10,808 nt of DNA from JALYIM01 sp040003205 (GTDB lineage: Bacteria; Acidobacteriota; Terriglobia; Terriglobales; Acidobacteriaceae), in assembly GCA_040003205.1 (NCBI GenBank), contig JBDUDA010000092.1, forward strand, positions 1 through 10,808, in the 5' to 3' direction. This document shows, piece by piece, positions 1 through 6,775 of the stretch; positions within the stretch are counted from its first letter, which is position 1; every line of letters begins with the position of its first letter. The notes below the pieces were generated by a model. It saw nothing but the letters and a program-made list of their open reading frames with translations. It was not told where the DNA came from and searched no databases. A program made the position numbers and the translations under genes.

Positions 1-124
1 CGCGCACCGAGGGCGATTGCAGGCCGTCGCGCAAAGTCTCATCGTTGAGCAATACAGGGTGCGCTATTGCCAATGAGGCCGGACCCTGCAAGTTCCAGTC
101 GTGAATAAGTGAGGAAGTCTTCAT
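1..124 (-). CDS. DRE-TIM metallolyase (2-isopropylmalate / homocitrate synthase-like), N-terminal fragment
   Basis: Only the first 41 codons are present; the gene continues past the left edge. The minus-strand ATG at 124-122 opens a frame whose residues 28-36 read DETLRDGLQ. This is the first strand of the LeuA/homocitrate synthase/HMG-CoA lyase TIM barrel, where Arg32 would be the catalytic arginine and Asp33 a divalent-metal ligand. Family members condense acetyl-CoA with a 2-oxo acid, or run the reverse cleavage. Typical LeuA and NifV have LRDGEQ; the Leu in LRDGLQ resembles the RDGLQ of HMG-CoA lyases, although the preceding DETL is synthase-like. The substrate therefore cannot be assigned from this piece. 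About 27 residues precede the barrel strand, a modest extension. It lies 88 bases downstream of truA on the same strand. No clear Shine-Dalgarno precedes the ATG, and an in-frame TTG six codons upstream is not excluded. Confidence 0.72.
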   Translation of the reverse strand, partial: MKTSSLIHDWNLQGPASLAIAHPVLLNDETLRDGLQSPSVR

Positions 125-212
125 CAGAGCCAAAATCTTAACGCCTGGGCGCGAGCGTCATTTTACTGGAACATGGAACAAAGCTGCGGCCACCAAATCC
201 GCCGGGGTCTGT

Positions 213-986
213 TCAATACTGAACTTCCATCAGGTAAAGTCCCTGCGCAGGGGCGGTGGCGCCTGCTGCCGATCGGCGTCGCGCTTTCAAGATTTTACCG
301 ATGTCCTCTTCGCGCAAAGTTCCCTTTCCAACCAGCAAGAATGTTCCGACCAGATTGCGAACCATGTGGTGGAGAAATCCGCTGCCGCGGACGGAGTAAA
401 CGAATTCGCTCCCCTCGCGATTCCAGCAGGATTCGAAAATTGTGCGCACATTCGGTGCGCCGGAGTTCGCGCCCAGAATCCCCTTACTTCGTAGCTCTCG
501 TTCGGGATCTACCGCGGCGAAGGACGTGAAATCGTGCTCCCCGATTATAAAACCTGCGGCCTCTTGCATGGCAGACTCCTTCAATGGGAAGGGATAATGC
601 CATACATAGCGCGCGAGAAATGGAGGGCAAATCGCATCCCGGTACATTCGGTAAAGATAAGTTTTAGAAGTCGCGTCTTTGCGGGCATGAAAATCTGGCG
701 ACTCTTGACTGGCCGTTAGTATGCGAATGGAGGAGGGCAGCACGTCATTCAACGCCGAAATTATGTTTCCAACTGGAATGGGGGATGCCATGGAAAAGCT
801 TGCGACCTGCCCTAAAGCATGAACACCTGCATCGGTGCGACCGGAGCCCTGTGGTAATACCTTTTCGCCGGTGATTCGTCCAATAGCAGAGGCTAGGGTG
901 CCTTGAATTGTGGCGAGACCCGGCTGAACCTGCCAGCCCGCGAAATCCGAGCCGTCGTACGCCAGGATGACTTTGAAATTGCGCAT
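213..986 (-). CDS. truA: tRNA pseudouridine(38-40) synthase TruA
   Basis: TruA converts uridines 38-40 of the tRNA anticodon arm to pseudouridine and acts on tRNA in the cytoplasm. From the ATG at 986-984 the protein has 257 residues, close to the usual family length. It opens with the first strand FKVILAYDGSDFAGWQ. The catalytic motif GRTDAGVHA lies at residues 49-57, with Asp52 as the nucleophile. HHMVRNLVG lies at 206-214, and the C-terminal AAGATAPAQGLYL stretch is typical. An ATG at 1019-1017 would add eleven residues. I prefer the inner start because MRNFK places the first beta strand at the N-terminus, as in other TruA proteins; neither start has a good Shine-Dalgarno. The gene is transcribed away from the tolC-like gene, toward the isopropylmalate-synthase-like gene. 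Nothing is missing from the catalytic set visible here. Confidence 0.96.
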   Translation of the reverse strand: MRNFKVILAYDGSDFAGWQVQPGLATIQGTLASAIGRITGEKVLPQGSGRTDAGVHALGQVASFSMASPIPVGNIISALNDVLPSSIRILTASQESPDFHARKDATSKTYLYRMYRDAICPPFLARYVWHYPFPLKESAMQEAAGFIIGEHDFTSFAAVDPERELRSKGILGANSGAPNVRTIFESCWNREGSEFVYSVRGSGFLHHMVRNLVGTFLLVGKGTLREEDIGKILKARRRSAAGATAPAQGLYLMEVQY

Positions 987-1179
987 GAAAATTGGAGTCT
1001 TAGTGACGGAGTCTTTCATCCAAGCTTACAGACATATTGGATCAGATCTCGTTTTGGATGGAAGGTTTTCCGGCCAGACTTGGATTCGAGCCGGATAAAA
1101 GCGTGAATTTTCTCGGATATACTATTTTATTCCGCTCGGATGCCGGATTTCGCTCCAATAAAGGTAAGAACTTAAATTT

Positions 1180-1194
1180 TGAACCTGAAGTTCA
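1180..1194. promoter_or_regulatory. candidate operator, TGAAC-N5-GTTCA
   Basis: The sequence reads TGAACCTGAAGTTCA, with five-base inverted arms around a five-base spacer, in an AT-rich flank about 85 bases before the tolC ATG. The size and position suit a dimeric repressor site. The GAAC/GTTC core recalls Gram-positive LexA boxes, but the spacer is one base longer than the four-base form and neither flanking gene is an SOS gene. Short arms make chance occurrence possible. Confidence 0.25.
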
Positions 1195-1202
1195 TGTTTT
1201 GC

Positions 1203-1252
1203 GTACTAATTTGTAGCTTCAGTCTTTGGTATTCGTAAGGGTACTAACTTGT
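1203..1252 (+). repeat. direct repeat GTACTAAYTTGT, two copies 38 bases apart
   Basis: Copies at 1203-1214 (GTACTAATTTGT) and 1241-1252 (GTACTAACTTGT) match at 11 of 12 positions. The period of 38 bases is roughly 3.6 helical turns. They lie just upstream of the translation start of the TolC-like gene and could be tandem protein-binding sites or part of its promoter/leader. No known regulator is recognised. Confidence 0.35.
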
Positions 1253-1264
1253 CAGTATTGATGC

Positions 1265-1270
1265 AGGAGA
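1265..1270 (+). promoter_or_regulatory. ribosome-binding site that fixes the tolC-like start at 1279
   Basis: AGGAGA lies eight bases before the ATG at 1279. The alternatives, TTG 1249 and ATG 1261, have no comparable site, and ATG 1261 sits too close upstream of this one to use it. Starting at 1279 also gives a compact signal peptide. Confidence 0.7.
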
Positions 1271-1278
1271 GAAAAAGA

Positions 1279-3408
1279 ATGTATCTGTTTCGTGTGATTT
1301 CTGTCGTGCGACCGCTCGCGTTAGTGATGCTTTTTGCCATCGGGCTTACCGGAGCCAGTTGGGGGCAAAATTCGCAGTCAGCGCCTCAAGTTGACCCGCC
1401 GGCACAAGCCAGTCAGGCCGAGCAGCCTAAGGCAAGCGAGCCAGTGCCTGTGCAGGCTCCGCAGCCGCAGCAATTTGTATTGAAGGATTATTCCAAGCCG
1501 CGCTCGGCTTTCCCGAACATTTTCGCACCCTACAGTCCACAACACGTGCCCACTCCTGACCTGGCAAATGCTCCGCGAATTAACGAATTGCTACATGACG
1601 GCAAGCTGATGTTGTCAATGAATGACGCTATTGCCCTTGCGCTCGAAAACAACTTGGATATTGGCATCGCGCGCTACAACCTCAATATCGCGGACACAGA
1701 CGTGTTGCGCGCGAAGTCGGGGGCGAATCAGATTCTCGGCGCCAATCAAGGCATCATTCAAAATACCCCAGGGGGTGGAGTTGGCGGTCTCGGAGGGTCC
1801 GTGGGATCCGGCACTGGCGGCACCACAGCGGCCCCGGGGGGAATCGGCGCCGGCACCAACGGCTTGGTTAGTTCAAGTCTTGGTCAAGGTTCGTTAATCA
1901 CCAGCTTCGATCCAACTCTCACCGGGACAGTGCAAGAAGATCATTCCCGGTCACAGTGTACGAGCTCATTTTGTAACCCGTCAGGCACCGTGCAGAACAC
2001 CAGTACCGCGAACTTCTCTTATCAGCAAGGGTTTCAGTCGGGCACGAATATGTCGGTGGGCTTCACTAACTCGCGAATCGCGGGCAATAATCCATTCAAC
2101 ACCATCAGCCCGAGTCTGAATTCCGGTTTTAAATTTCAGCTAACTCAGAGACTTCTGCAAGGCTTTGGATTTCTTCCTAACACGCGCCTGATCAGAATCG
2201 CTAAAAACAATCGTGAAATTTCAGACGTCGCTTTTCGTCTGCAAATTATCACCACCGTGGACCAGATCGAAAATATGTATTGGGACCTGGTTTTCGCTTA
2301 TGAAGACGTCCGAGTGCAACAGGAGAATATTGCATTTGCGCAGAAAACACTTTCTGACACCCAGAAGCAGGTGCAGATTGGCAGCCTTGCTCCGATCGAA
2401 GTTGTGCGCGCGCAAAATACCGTGGCTACTGAGCAACAGGCTTTAACCAAGGCTCAGACCAATCTGGACCTTCAGCAGCTACTGATGAAAAATGCGCTGA
2501 GTAGGAATTTGCAGGATCCACTGCTGGCGGATGCCGAAGTGATTCCTACGTCTACCATGCAGCTTCCCCAGCAGGAACCGATCGTCCCTACACAGGACCT
2601 TGTCAACGATGCCCTGAGTCATCGCGCCGAGCTGGCTGAATCCCGCATCGACATGACCAATCGTGACATCAACCATCACGCCATTCGCAACGCCATGCTT
2701 CCCAGTGTTGACTTATTCGCGTATTACGGAGGGTCAGGCATTGGGGGCGACCAAAGTATTTACAGCACTTGCGGAACGCCATTTGCCCCTGCCGGATTTT
2801 GCAACGCTCCAGGAAGCACCGCATCGCGCAGCTATGGCGACACGTTAAATCAATTAGTCAACTCAAGCGCCCCCGACAAAGGGGTCGGCCTCACGCTTAA
2901 CATCCCCCTCCGCAATCGCGAAGCTCAGGCATTGCAGGTGCGTTCCGAGTTGGAATATCGTCAGGCCCAGCTCAGAGCGCAACAGATCGAAAACCAGATT
3001 CGCATCGAAGTTCGCAATGCGCAGTTCTCGCTCCAACAAAACCGCGCCAGCGTGCAGGCCGCGCAGGCTGCGGTGGAATTGGGTCGTCAGTCCCTCGACG
3101 CCGAACAAAAGAAATTTAACCTGGGCGCCTCTACCGGCACTTTGGTTTTGCAGAATCAGTCTGCATTCGCGACTGCGCAATCCAATTTAGTTTCAGCGAT
3201 GGCGGCTTACGAAAAATCTCACGTAGAAGTCGATCGTGCTACGGGTCTTCTGTTGGACCATGCCGGGATCGCGCTTCCGGACGCCGAGCGAGGCCAGGTC
3301 ACGCACATGCCGAACATCCCGTACATTGCGCCTCGCAAGGATGTAACCTCGCTAGCGCCGTCGCAGCCTTCACAGCAGCAACCTGCGGCCCCAGCGCCGC
3401 CGCAGTAA
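1279..3408 (+). CDS. TolC-family outer-membrane efflux/secretion protein
   Basis: The 709-residue product is predicted to be the outer-membrane channel of a tripartite efflux or type I secretion system. Residues 1-30 form a signal peptide (basic start, hydrophobic core, Ala-Ser-Trp-Gly-Gln cleavage region). A Gln/Pro/Ala-rich linker follows to about residue 70. Two OEP repeats come next: the first starts near 110 (SMNDAIALALENNLDI) and the second near 440 (DLVNDALSHRAELAESR). Each has long amphipathic helices (about 320-410 and 545-655), the second carrying the KKFNLGASTG turn common in TolC proteins. A Gly-rich insert lies at 165-200, and the C-terminus is Pro/Gln/Ala-rich. It is longer than E. 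coli TolC (about 490 residues) because of the linker, the Gly-rich loop and the tail. Cysteine pairs occur at 227/232 and 498/508, in equivalent presumed extracellular loops. No membrane-fusion protein or pump gene is adjacent in the window, so the partner is unknown. The glycosyltransferase follows after 69 bases. Confidence 0.9.
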   Translation: MYLFRVISVVRPLALVMLFAIGLTGASWGQNSQSAPQVDPPAQASQAEQPKASEPVPVQAPQPQQFVLKDYSKPRSAFPNIFAPYSPQHVPTPDLANAPRINELLHDGKLMLSMNDAIALALENNLDIGIARYNLNIADTDVLRAKSGANQILGANQGIIQNTPGGGVGGLGGSVGSGTGGTTAAPGGIGAGTNGLVSSSLGQGSLITSFDPTLTGTVQEDHSRSQCTSSFCNPSGTVQNTSTANFSYQQGFQSGTNMSVGFTNSRIAGNNPFNTISPSLNSGFKFQLTQRLLQGFGFLPNTRLIRIAKNNREISDVAFRLQIITTVDQIENMYWDLVFAYEDVRVQQENIAFAQKTLSDTQKQVQIGSLAPIEVVRAQNTVATEQQALTKAQTNLDLQQLLMKNALSRNLQDPLLADAEVIPTSTMQLPQQEPIVPTQDLVNDALSHRAELAESRIDMTNRDINHHAIRNAMLPSVDLFAYYGGSGIGGDQSIYSTCGTPFAPAGFCNAPGSTASRSYGDTLNQLVNSSAPDKGVGLTLNIPLRNREAQALQVRSELEYRQAQLRAQQIENQIRIEVRNAQFSLQQNRASVQAAQAAVELGRQSLDAEQKKFNLGASTGTLVLQNQSAFATAQSNLVSAMAAYEKSHVEVDRATGLLLDHAGIALPDAERGQVTHMPNIPYIAPRKDVTSLAPSQPSQQQPAAPAPPQ

Positions 3409-3477
3409 GGGGCTCTGGGTCGTGAGCGTATCTGGGCGGTCATTTGCCTGCGCGAAGGCTCGCGGTATGCTCTCGGT

Positions 3478-4251
3478 GTGACCATCTCGATCGTCCTGAT
3501 TACGCACAACGAAGAGGCCAACCTAGCCTCTACGCTGGAAAGCGTGCGGCCATTAATCAGGGATGGCCGTGGCGAAATCATTGTTGTGGATTCCGGCTCC
3601 ACCGATAGAACTCCGGAAATTGCACGCGCTCACAGTGCCAAGTTCTATTTTGAGCCTTGGAAAGGGTTCGCGGCCCAGAAAAATTCTGCCATCGAAAAAG
3701 CCTCCATGGAGTGGGTGCTTCAATTGGACGCGGACGAAGCGTTGGAGCCGGCTCTGGCGGCGGAAATAGAGGCGGCGCTCTTGACTTCCACCTCTGTCGA
3801 AGGATTTTTCATTCCCCGCAAGAATTTCTTCCTCGGACGCTGGATCCGTCACGGGGGTTTTTATCCGGATCCCAAGCTGCGCATGATTCACCGCGGCGCC
3901 GGGAAATTTGCAGAATATGGCGCACATCCTACGATCAATTTCTCCGGAGCAACGCAAACGTTCAAACACGCTCTGGTACACAATGCTTACCCCACGCTGC
4001 GGGGCTACATCGAGCATATGAATAGTTATTCCTCATCAGGGGCTGAGGTTGCATTAGACAAAGGTGATCGCAGTTTTAGCGTGATTTCCATAGTATTTCG
4101 GCCGCTGGTCACATTCATTTACAACTACTTCGTTCGTCTGGGATTTTTAGACGGTCGCGAAGGGCTGCTGTTGCATCTTTACCATGCGGGATATGTTTCC
4201 TGGAAGTACGCCAAGGCCTGGGAGTTGGCGCGCAACTCCGAACCCGTCTGA
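3478..4251 (+). CDS. family 2 glycosyltransferase, WaaE/beta-1,4-glucosyltransferase-like
   Basis: This 257-residue cytosolic or membrane-associated enzyme probably transfers a sugar from a nucleotide donor to a lipopolysaccharide-core or other envelope glycan. The GT-A fold starts at once (ISIVLITHNEEANL, residues 3-16). VVDSGSTDRT is at 36-45, the subgroup motif FEPWKGFAAQKN at 58-69, and the metal-binding LDADEAL at 83-89. The C-terminal LGFLDGREGLLLHLYHAGY (221-239) is typical of the WaaE-like branch. A hydrophobic stretch at 201-218 may be an interfacial helix. The start is GTG 3478, placed directly before the first conserved strand; no good Shine-Dalgarno is visible. No other start codon type (ATG, TTG) lies in frame between the tolC stop and this GTG. 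It ends in tandem stops (TGA, then TAA). Acceptor and sugar cannot be read from sequence. Confidence 0.9.
   Translation: MTISIVLITHNEEANLASTLESVRPLIRDGRGEIIVVDSGSTDRTPEIARAHSAKFYFEPWKGFAAQKNSAIEKASMEWVLQLDADEALEPALAAEIEAALLTSTSVEGFFIPRKNFFLGRWIRHGGFYPDPKLRMIHRGAGKFAEYGAHPTINFSGATQTFKHALVHNAYPTLRGYIEHMNSYSSSGAEVALDKGDRSFSVISIVFRPLVTFIYNYFVRLGFLDGREGLLLHLYHAGYVSWKYAKAWELARNSEPV
4221..4239 (+). other. perfect 7-bp hairpin at the 3' end of the glycosyltransferase gene
   Basis: GGAGTTG pairs with CAACTCC around a GCGCG loop, inside the last codons of the glycosyltransferase and about 50 bases before the mutase start. No T-run follows, so it is not a canonical Rho-independent terminator. It could stabilise the upstream message or be chance in coding sequence. 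Confidence 0.3.
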
Positions 4252-4265
4252 TAAGAGGAACTGGC

Positions 4266-4271
4266 TATAAT
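4266..4271 (+). promoter_or_regulatory. possible -10 element (TATAAT) for the acyl-CoA cluster
   Basis: A consensus TATAAT lies in the 38-base gap before the mutase gene. No recognisable -35 box sits 16-18 bases upstream. If used, transcription would start around 4278, giving a leader of about a dozen bases that just includes the GAAGG at 4278-4282, seven bases before the ATG. The perfect hexamer in a short non-coding gap favours function, but the missing -35 and very short leader argue against it. Confidence 0.35.
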
Positions 4272-4289
4272 TCGAGTGAAGGTACTGTC

Positions 4290-6089
4290 ATGCTGAAGGA
4301 CAAAGCAACCAGCATCTCCGCCTCCGTTAGCCCGATTGACGACGTCTTCGCATCGCGGCAACCCTCGTCTTCCGAAAAAGAGTGGGCTGAGAAGACTCTC
4401 GCCCCCAACTTGGAGAAGGCGCCGGAGAAACCGATCGGCGCGGCCACCGGCACCAACATCGACGAGCATGGGTATGCGCGTTTCACAACTGTTTCCGGCG
4501 TTCCCATCCGTCGTCTCTATACGCAGGCTGATCTGCCGGGCGATTGGAACTATGAGCAGTATTTAGGGTATCCCGGGCAACCGCCTTTCACGCGTGGAAT
4601 CCACGCCAGCGGATACCGCGGCAAGCTTTTTACCATGCGGCAGTTTTCCGGTTTCGCCTCTCCCGAAGAAACCAATCAGCGTTACAAATATTTGATGGAA
4701 CACGGTGGCAGCGGGCTTTCGGTTGCGTTCGACCTGCCCACATTAATGGGATACGACTCCGATCATGCCGCCAGCGAGGGCGAGGTGGGAAAGTGCGGAG
4801 TTGCCATTGATTCTCTCGAAGACATGGAAATTCTTTTCGACGGCATTGATCTTGAGAAGACAACGGTTTCGATGACCATCAATTCTCCGGCCTCTGTGCT
4901 CTGGGCGATGTATTTGGTTGTCGCCGAAAAGCAGGGCGCGGACTGGAAGAAGATTTCGGGGACGATTCAGAACGACATTCTCAAGGAATACATTGCGCAG
5001 AAGGAATACATCTACCCGCCCGCTCCCTCGATGCGGCTGGTAATGGATACGTTCGAGTTCGGCTCCAAATTTACTCCGCGTTTCAACACTATTTCGATCA
5101 GTGGATATCACATTCGCGAGGCCGGTTCGACCGCGCTACAGGAATTGGCATTCACCCTTTACGATGGAGTTGAATACGTCGAGTGGGCACTGCGCCGTGG
5201 GTTGCAAGTAGATGAGTTCGGCCCCCGCCTGAGTTTCTTCTTCAATGCACACAACGATTTTTTTGAAGAAATCGCTAAGTACCGCGCCGCCCGCAAGATC
5301 TGGTACCAGGTAATGAAAGACCGCTTCCAAGCCAAGAACCAGCGCACCTGGCTGATGCGTTTCCATACCCAGACAGCAGGAGTCTCGTTGCCCGCGCAGC
5401 AGCCGATGAACAACATCGCCCGCGTCGCAATCCAGGCGCTGGCTGCCGTTCTCGGAGGAACGCAATCGCTACATACGGATTCGTATGACGAAGCCCTGGC
5501 CTTGCCCAGCGAAGAAGCCGCGCGCATCGCGCTTCGCACGCAGCAGATTATTGGATACGAGTCAGGGGTCGCGCAGACAGTGGATCCTCTCGGCGGGTCC
5601 TACTTCCTCGAGAGCTTAACTCTACAAATGGAGAAGGGCGCTCTAGATTATTTTGCCAAGCTGGATTCGATGGGGGGAATGGTAAGCGCCATCGAGCGAG
5701 GGTACCCACAAAAAGAGATTGCCGAAGCGTCTTATCAATTCCAACGCGCTGCCGAAGCCAAAGAGAAAATAATCGTGGGAGTGAACGAGTTCATCATTGA
5801 AGAAGAGTCGCCAAATATCCTTTACATTGACGAAACGGTGGCAAAACAGCAGAGCAAGAAACTGGAAGTCCTGCGGAAACGAAGATCCAACGACGAGGTA
5901 CAGCGCGCTCTGGCTGCGTTGCAGAAAGCGGCTGGGGAAGAACCTCGGGCCGGCAGCAACGGCAACATCTCTTCTGCGAACACTATGACGTATATCATTG
6001 ACGCCGTCCGTGCTTACGCAACCGTCGGAGAAATTTGCGAAGCTCTGCGAGCTGTCTACGGAACCTACACTGAAATCAGCGTTACCTAA
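4290..6089 (+). CDS. B12-dependent acyl-CoA mutase large subunit (methylmalonyl-CoA mutase family, isobutyryl-CoA-mutase-like active site)
   Basis: This 599-residue catalytic TIM-barrel subunit carries out a radical carbon-skeleton rearrangement with adenosylcobalamin. An extension of about 65 residues precedes the family core (VSGVPIRRLYT, 68-77). Family blocks are GLSVAFDLPT (142-151), GYDSDHA (154-160), GTIQNDILKEY (224-234), SGYHIREAG (271-279, His274 matching catalytic His244 of the Propionibacterium enzyme), PRLSFFF (312-318), GGTQSLHT (389-396), DPLGGSY (432-438) and the C-terminal YATVGEICEALR. The cobalamin domain is not fused; it is the gene at 6776. Counting from His274, the positions of Tyr89 and Arg207, which bind the methylmalonyl carboxylate, are Phe119 and Gln237. 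Isobutyryl-CoA mutase has Phe/Gln here. Isobutyryl-CoA, or a related branched acyl-CoA such as pivalyl/isovaleryl-CoA, is therefore a better substrate guess than methylmalonyl-CoA. Family membership is secure; specificity is inferred. The start has GAAGG seven bases upstream. Confidence 0.95.
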   Translation: MLKDKATSISASVSPIDDVFASRQPSSSEKEWAEKTLAPNLEKAPEKPIGAATGTNIDEHGYARFTTVSGVPIRRLYTQADLPGDWNYEQYLGYPGQPPFTRGIHASGYRGKLFTMRQFSGFASPEETNQRYKYLMEHGGSGLSVAFDLPTLMGYDSDHAASEGEVGKCGVAIDSLEDMEILFDGIDLEKTTVSMTINSPASVLWAMYLVVAEKQGADWKKISGTIQNDILKEYIAQKEYIYPPAPSMRLVMDTFEFGSKFTPRFNTISISGYHIREAGSTALQELAFTLYDGVEYVEWALRRGLQVDEFGPRLSFFFNAHNDFFEEIAKYRAARKIWYQVMKDRFQAKNQRTWLMRFHTQTAGVSLPAQQPMNNIARVAIQALAAVLGGTQSLHTDSYDEALALPSEEAARIALRTQQIIGYESGVAQTVDPLGGSYFLESLTLQMEKGALDYFAKLDSMGGMVSAIERGYPQKEIAEASYQFQRAAEAKEKIIVGVNEFIIEEESPNILYIDETVAKQQSKKLEVLRKRRSNDEVQRALAALQKAAGEEPRAGSNGNISSANTMTYIIDAVRAYATVGEICEALRAVYGTYTEISVT

Positions 6090-6108
6090 CTCGCTTCACA
6101 CGGCAGCC

Positions 6109-6711
6109 GTGTTACGGCGCGCTGTGATTCACCTTAAGAAGTCCGACCCTGTCCTTTCGGTCATCATCAAAAAAGTCGGTCCACTCCGCATGGAGTTCGG
6201 CAGCCCCGAATTTCCCAGTCTTGCCGAAGCAATTGTCTACCAGCAGCTCAATGGCAGAGCCGCCCTAACAATATTCAATCGCTTTGCCGCCCTGGCCGGA
6301 ACGCCGCTAACGCCGGAGGGAATTCTAAAACTCACGGCCGAACAGATGCGGGCAGTGGGACTATCAAAACAAAAGTCCGGGTATCTCCGCGACCTCGCGG
6401 AGCACACAACCAGCGGCGATTTGAATTTCAGCCGTCTGCCTGTTTTATCTGACGAAGAAGTGATCGAACACCTAACACGGGTGAAGGGGATCGGCGTTTG
6501 GACCGCGCACATGTTTCTGATGTTCTCCCTGCGCCGGCCCAATGTGCTGCCAGTTGGCGATTTTGGAATACGCACAGCCATTCGCAAGCAATACAAAAAA
6601 CGTAAAATGCCCAGTCCCGCGCAGATGGAAAAGATCGCCAAACCCTGGCAACCCTATCGCACCGTTGCTTGCTGGTATCTCTGGCGCAGTCTAGATATCA
6701 AAACCCTCTAG
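6109..6711 (+). CDS. AlkA-type DNA-3-methyladenine glycosylase (HhH-GPD superfamily)
   Basis: The protein excises alkylated bases from DNA as the first step of base-excision repair. From GTG 6109 it has 200 residues: an N-terminal helical part (RRAVIHLKKSDPVL), the conserved SLAEAIVYQQLNGRAA (37-52), the helix-hairpin-helix LTRVKGIGVWTA (122-133), and the catalytic aspartate Asp151 in LPVGDFGIR (147-155). The closing W-x2-YR-x3-CWYLWRSLD segment (180-196) is typical of AlkA/MAG proteins. It is short relative to E. coli AlkA (282 residues) but normal for the compact bacterial/yeast-MAG-like branch. The start is uncertain. The open frame reaches back to TTG 5998, which would overlap the mutase by about 90 bases. 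GTG 6109, 19 bases after the mutase stop, is the first start clear of it, and GTG 6124 is also possible; none has a clear ribosome-binding site. It separates the two mutase subunit genes and has no obvious link to acyl-CoA chemistry. Confidence 0.9.
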   Translation: MLRRAVIHLKKSDPVLSVIIKKVGPLRMEFGSPEFPSLAEAIVYQQLNGRAALTIFNRFAALAGTPLTPEGILKLTAEQMRAVGLSKQKSGYLRDLAEHTTSGDLNFSRLPVLSDEEVIEHLTRVKGIGVWTAHMFLMFSLRRPNVLPVGDFGIRTAIRKQYKKRKMPSPAQMEKIAKPWQPYRTVACWYLWRSLDIKTL

Positions 6712-6742
6712 CGTTCATGCCGGCCTTTGCATTCGCTCGATT

Positions 6743-6760
6743 AATTGGACATGTGATTAA
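6743..6760. promoter_or_regulatory. AT-rich symmetric element before the B12-subunit gene
   Basis: Within the 64-base gap after the glycosylase gene, TTAAT and ATTAA flank a ten-base centre (20 bases in all, from about 6741) that includes ACATGT. It is the only AT-rich patch of this gap and lies about 16 bases before the B12-subunit start. It could be a regulator site; the arms are short and AT-rich, so chance is a real alternative. Confidence 0.2.
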
Positions 6761-6775
6761 ATGGCCTGAGTGACT

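Larger units (their letters stand above)
987..1278. other. divergent intergenic region between truA and the tolC-like gene
   Basis: This stretch of about 290 bases separates two divergent genes, so it should hold promoters for both. No strong sigma-70 pair stands out. What can be seen is an AT-rich patch with TATACT at 1118-1123, an inverted repeat at 1180-1194 and a near-perfect 12-base direct repeat at 1203-1214 and 1241-1252. No small coding frame with a convincing start was found. The TTG at 1249 extends the tolC frame upstream, but it lacks a ribosome-binding site and is not taken as the start. Confidence 0.5.

Noticed and set aside
211..224. GTTCA-N4-TGAAC inverted repeat at the truA stop as a terminator or LexA site
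   Set aside because: Arms are short, no T-run follows in either direction, and it overlaps the 3' end of a coding gene.
1249..1278. Earlier starts for the tolC-like gene (TTG 1249, ATG 1261)
   Set aside because: Neither has a usable Shine-Dalgarno, whereas AGGAGA is well spaced for ATG 1279, which also gives a normal signal peptide.
3451..3464. CGCGA-AGGC-TCGCG hairpin after the tolC-like gene as a terminator
   Set aside because: The stem is only five base pairs with no T-run, and it lies almost on the glycosyltransferase start.
6237..6641. Long minus-strand open frames opposite the glycosylase, mutase and other genes
   Set aside because: They mirror strongly conserved plus-strand genes, show no family motifs and lack ribosome-binding sites, so they are antisense shadows.
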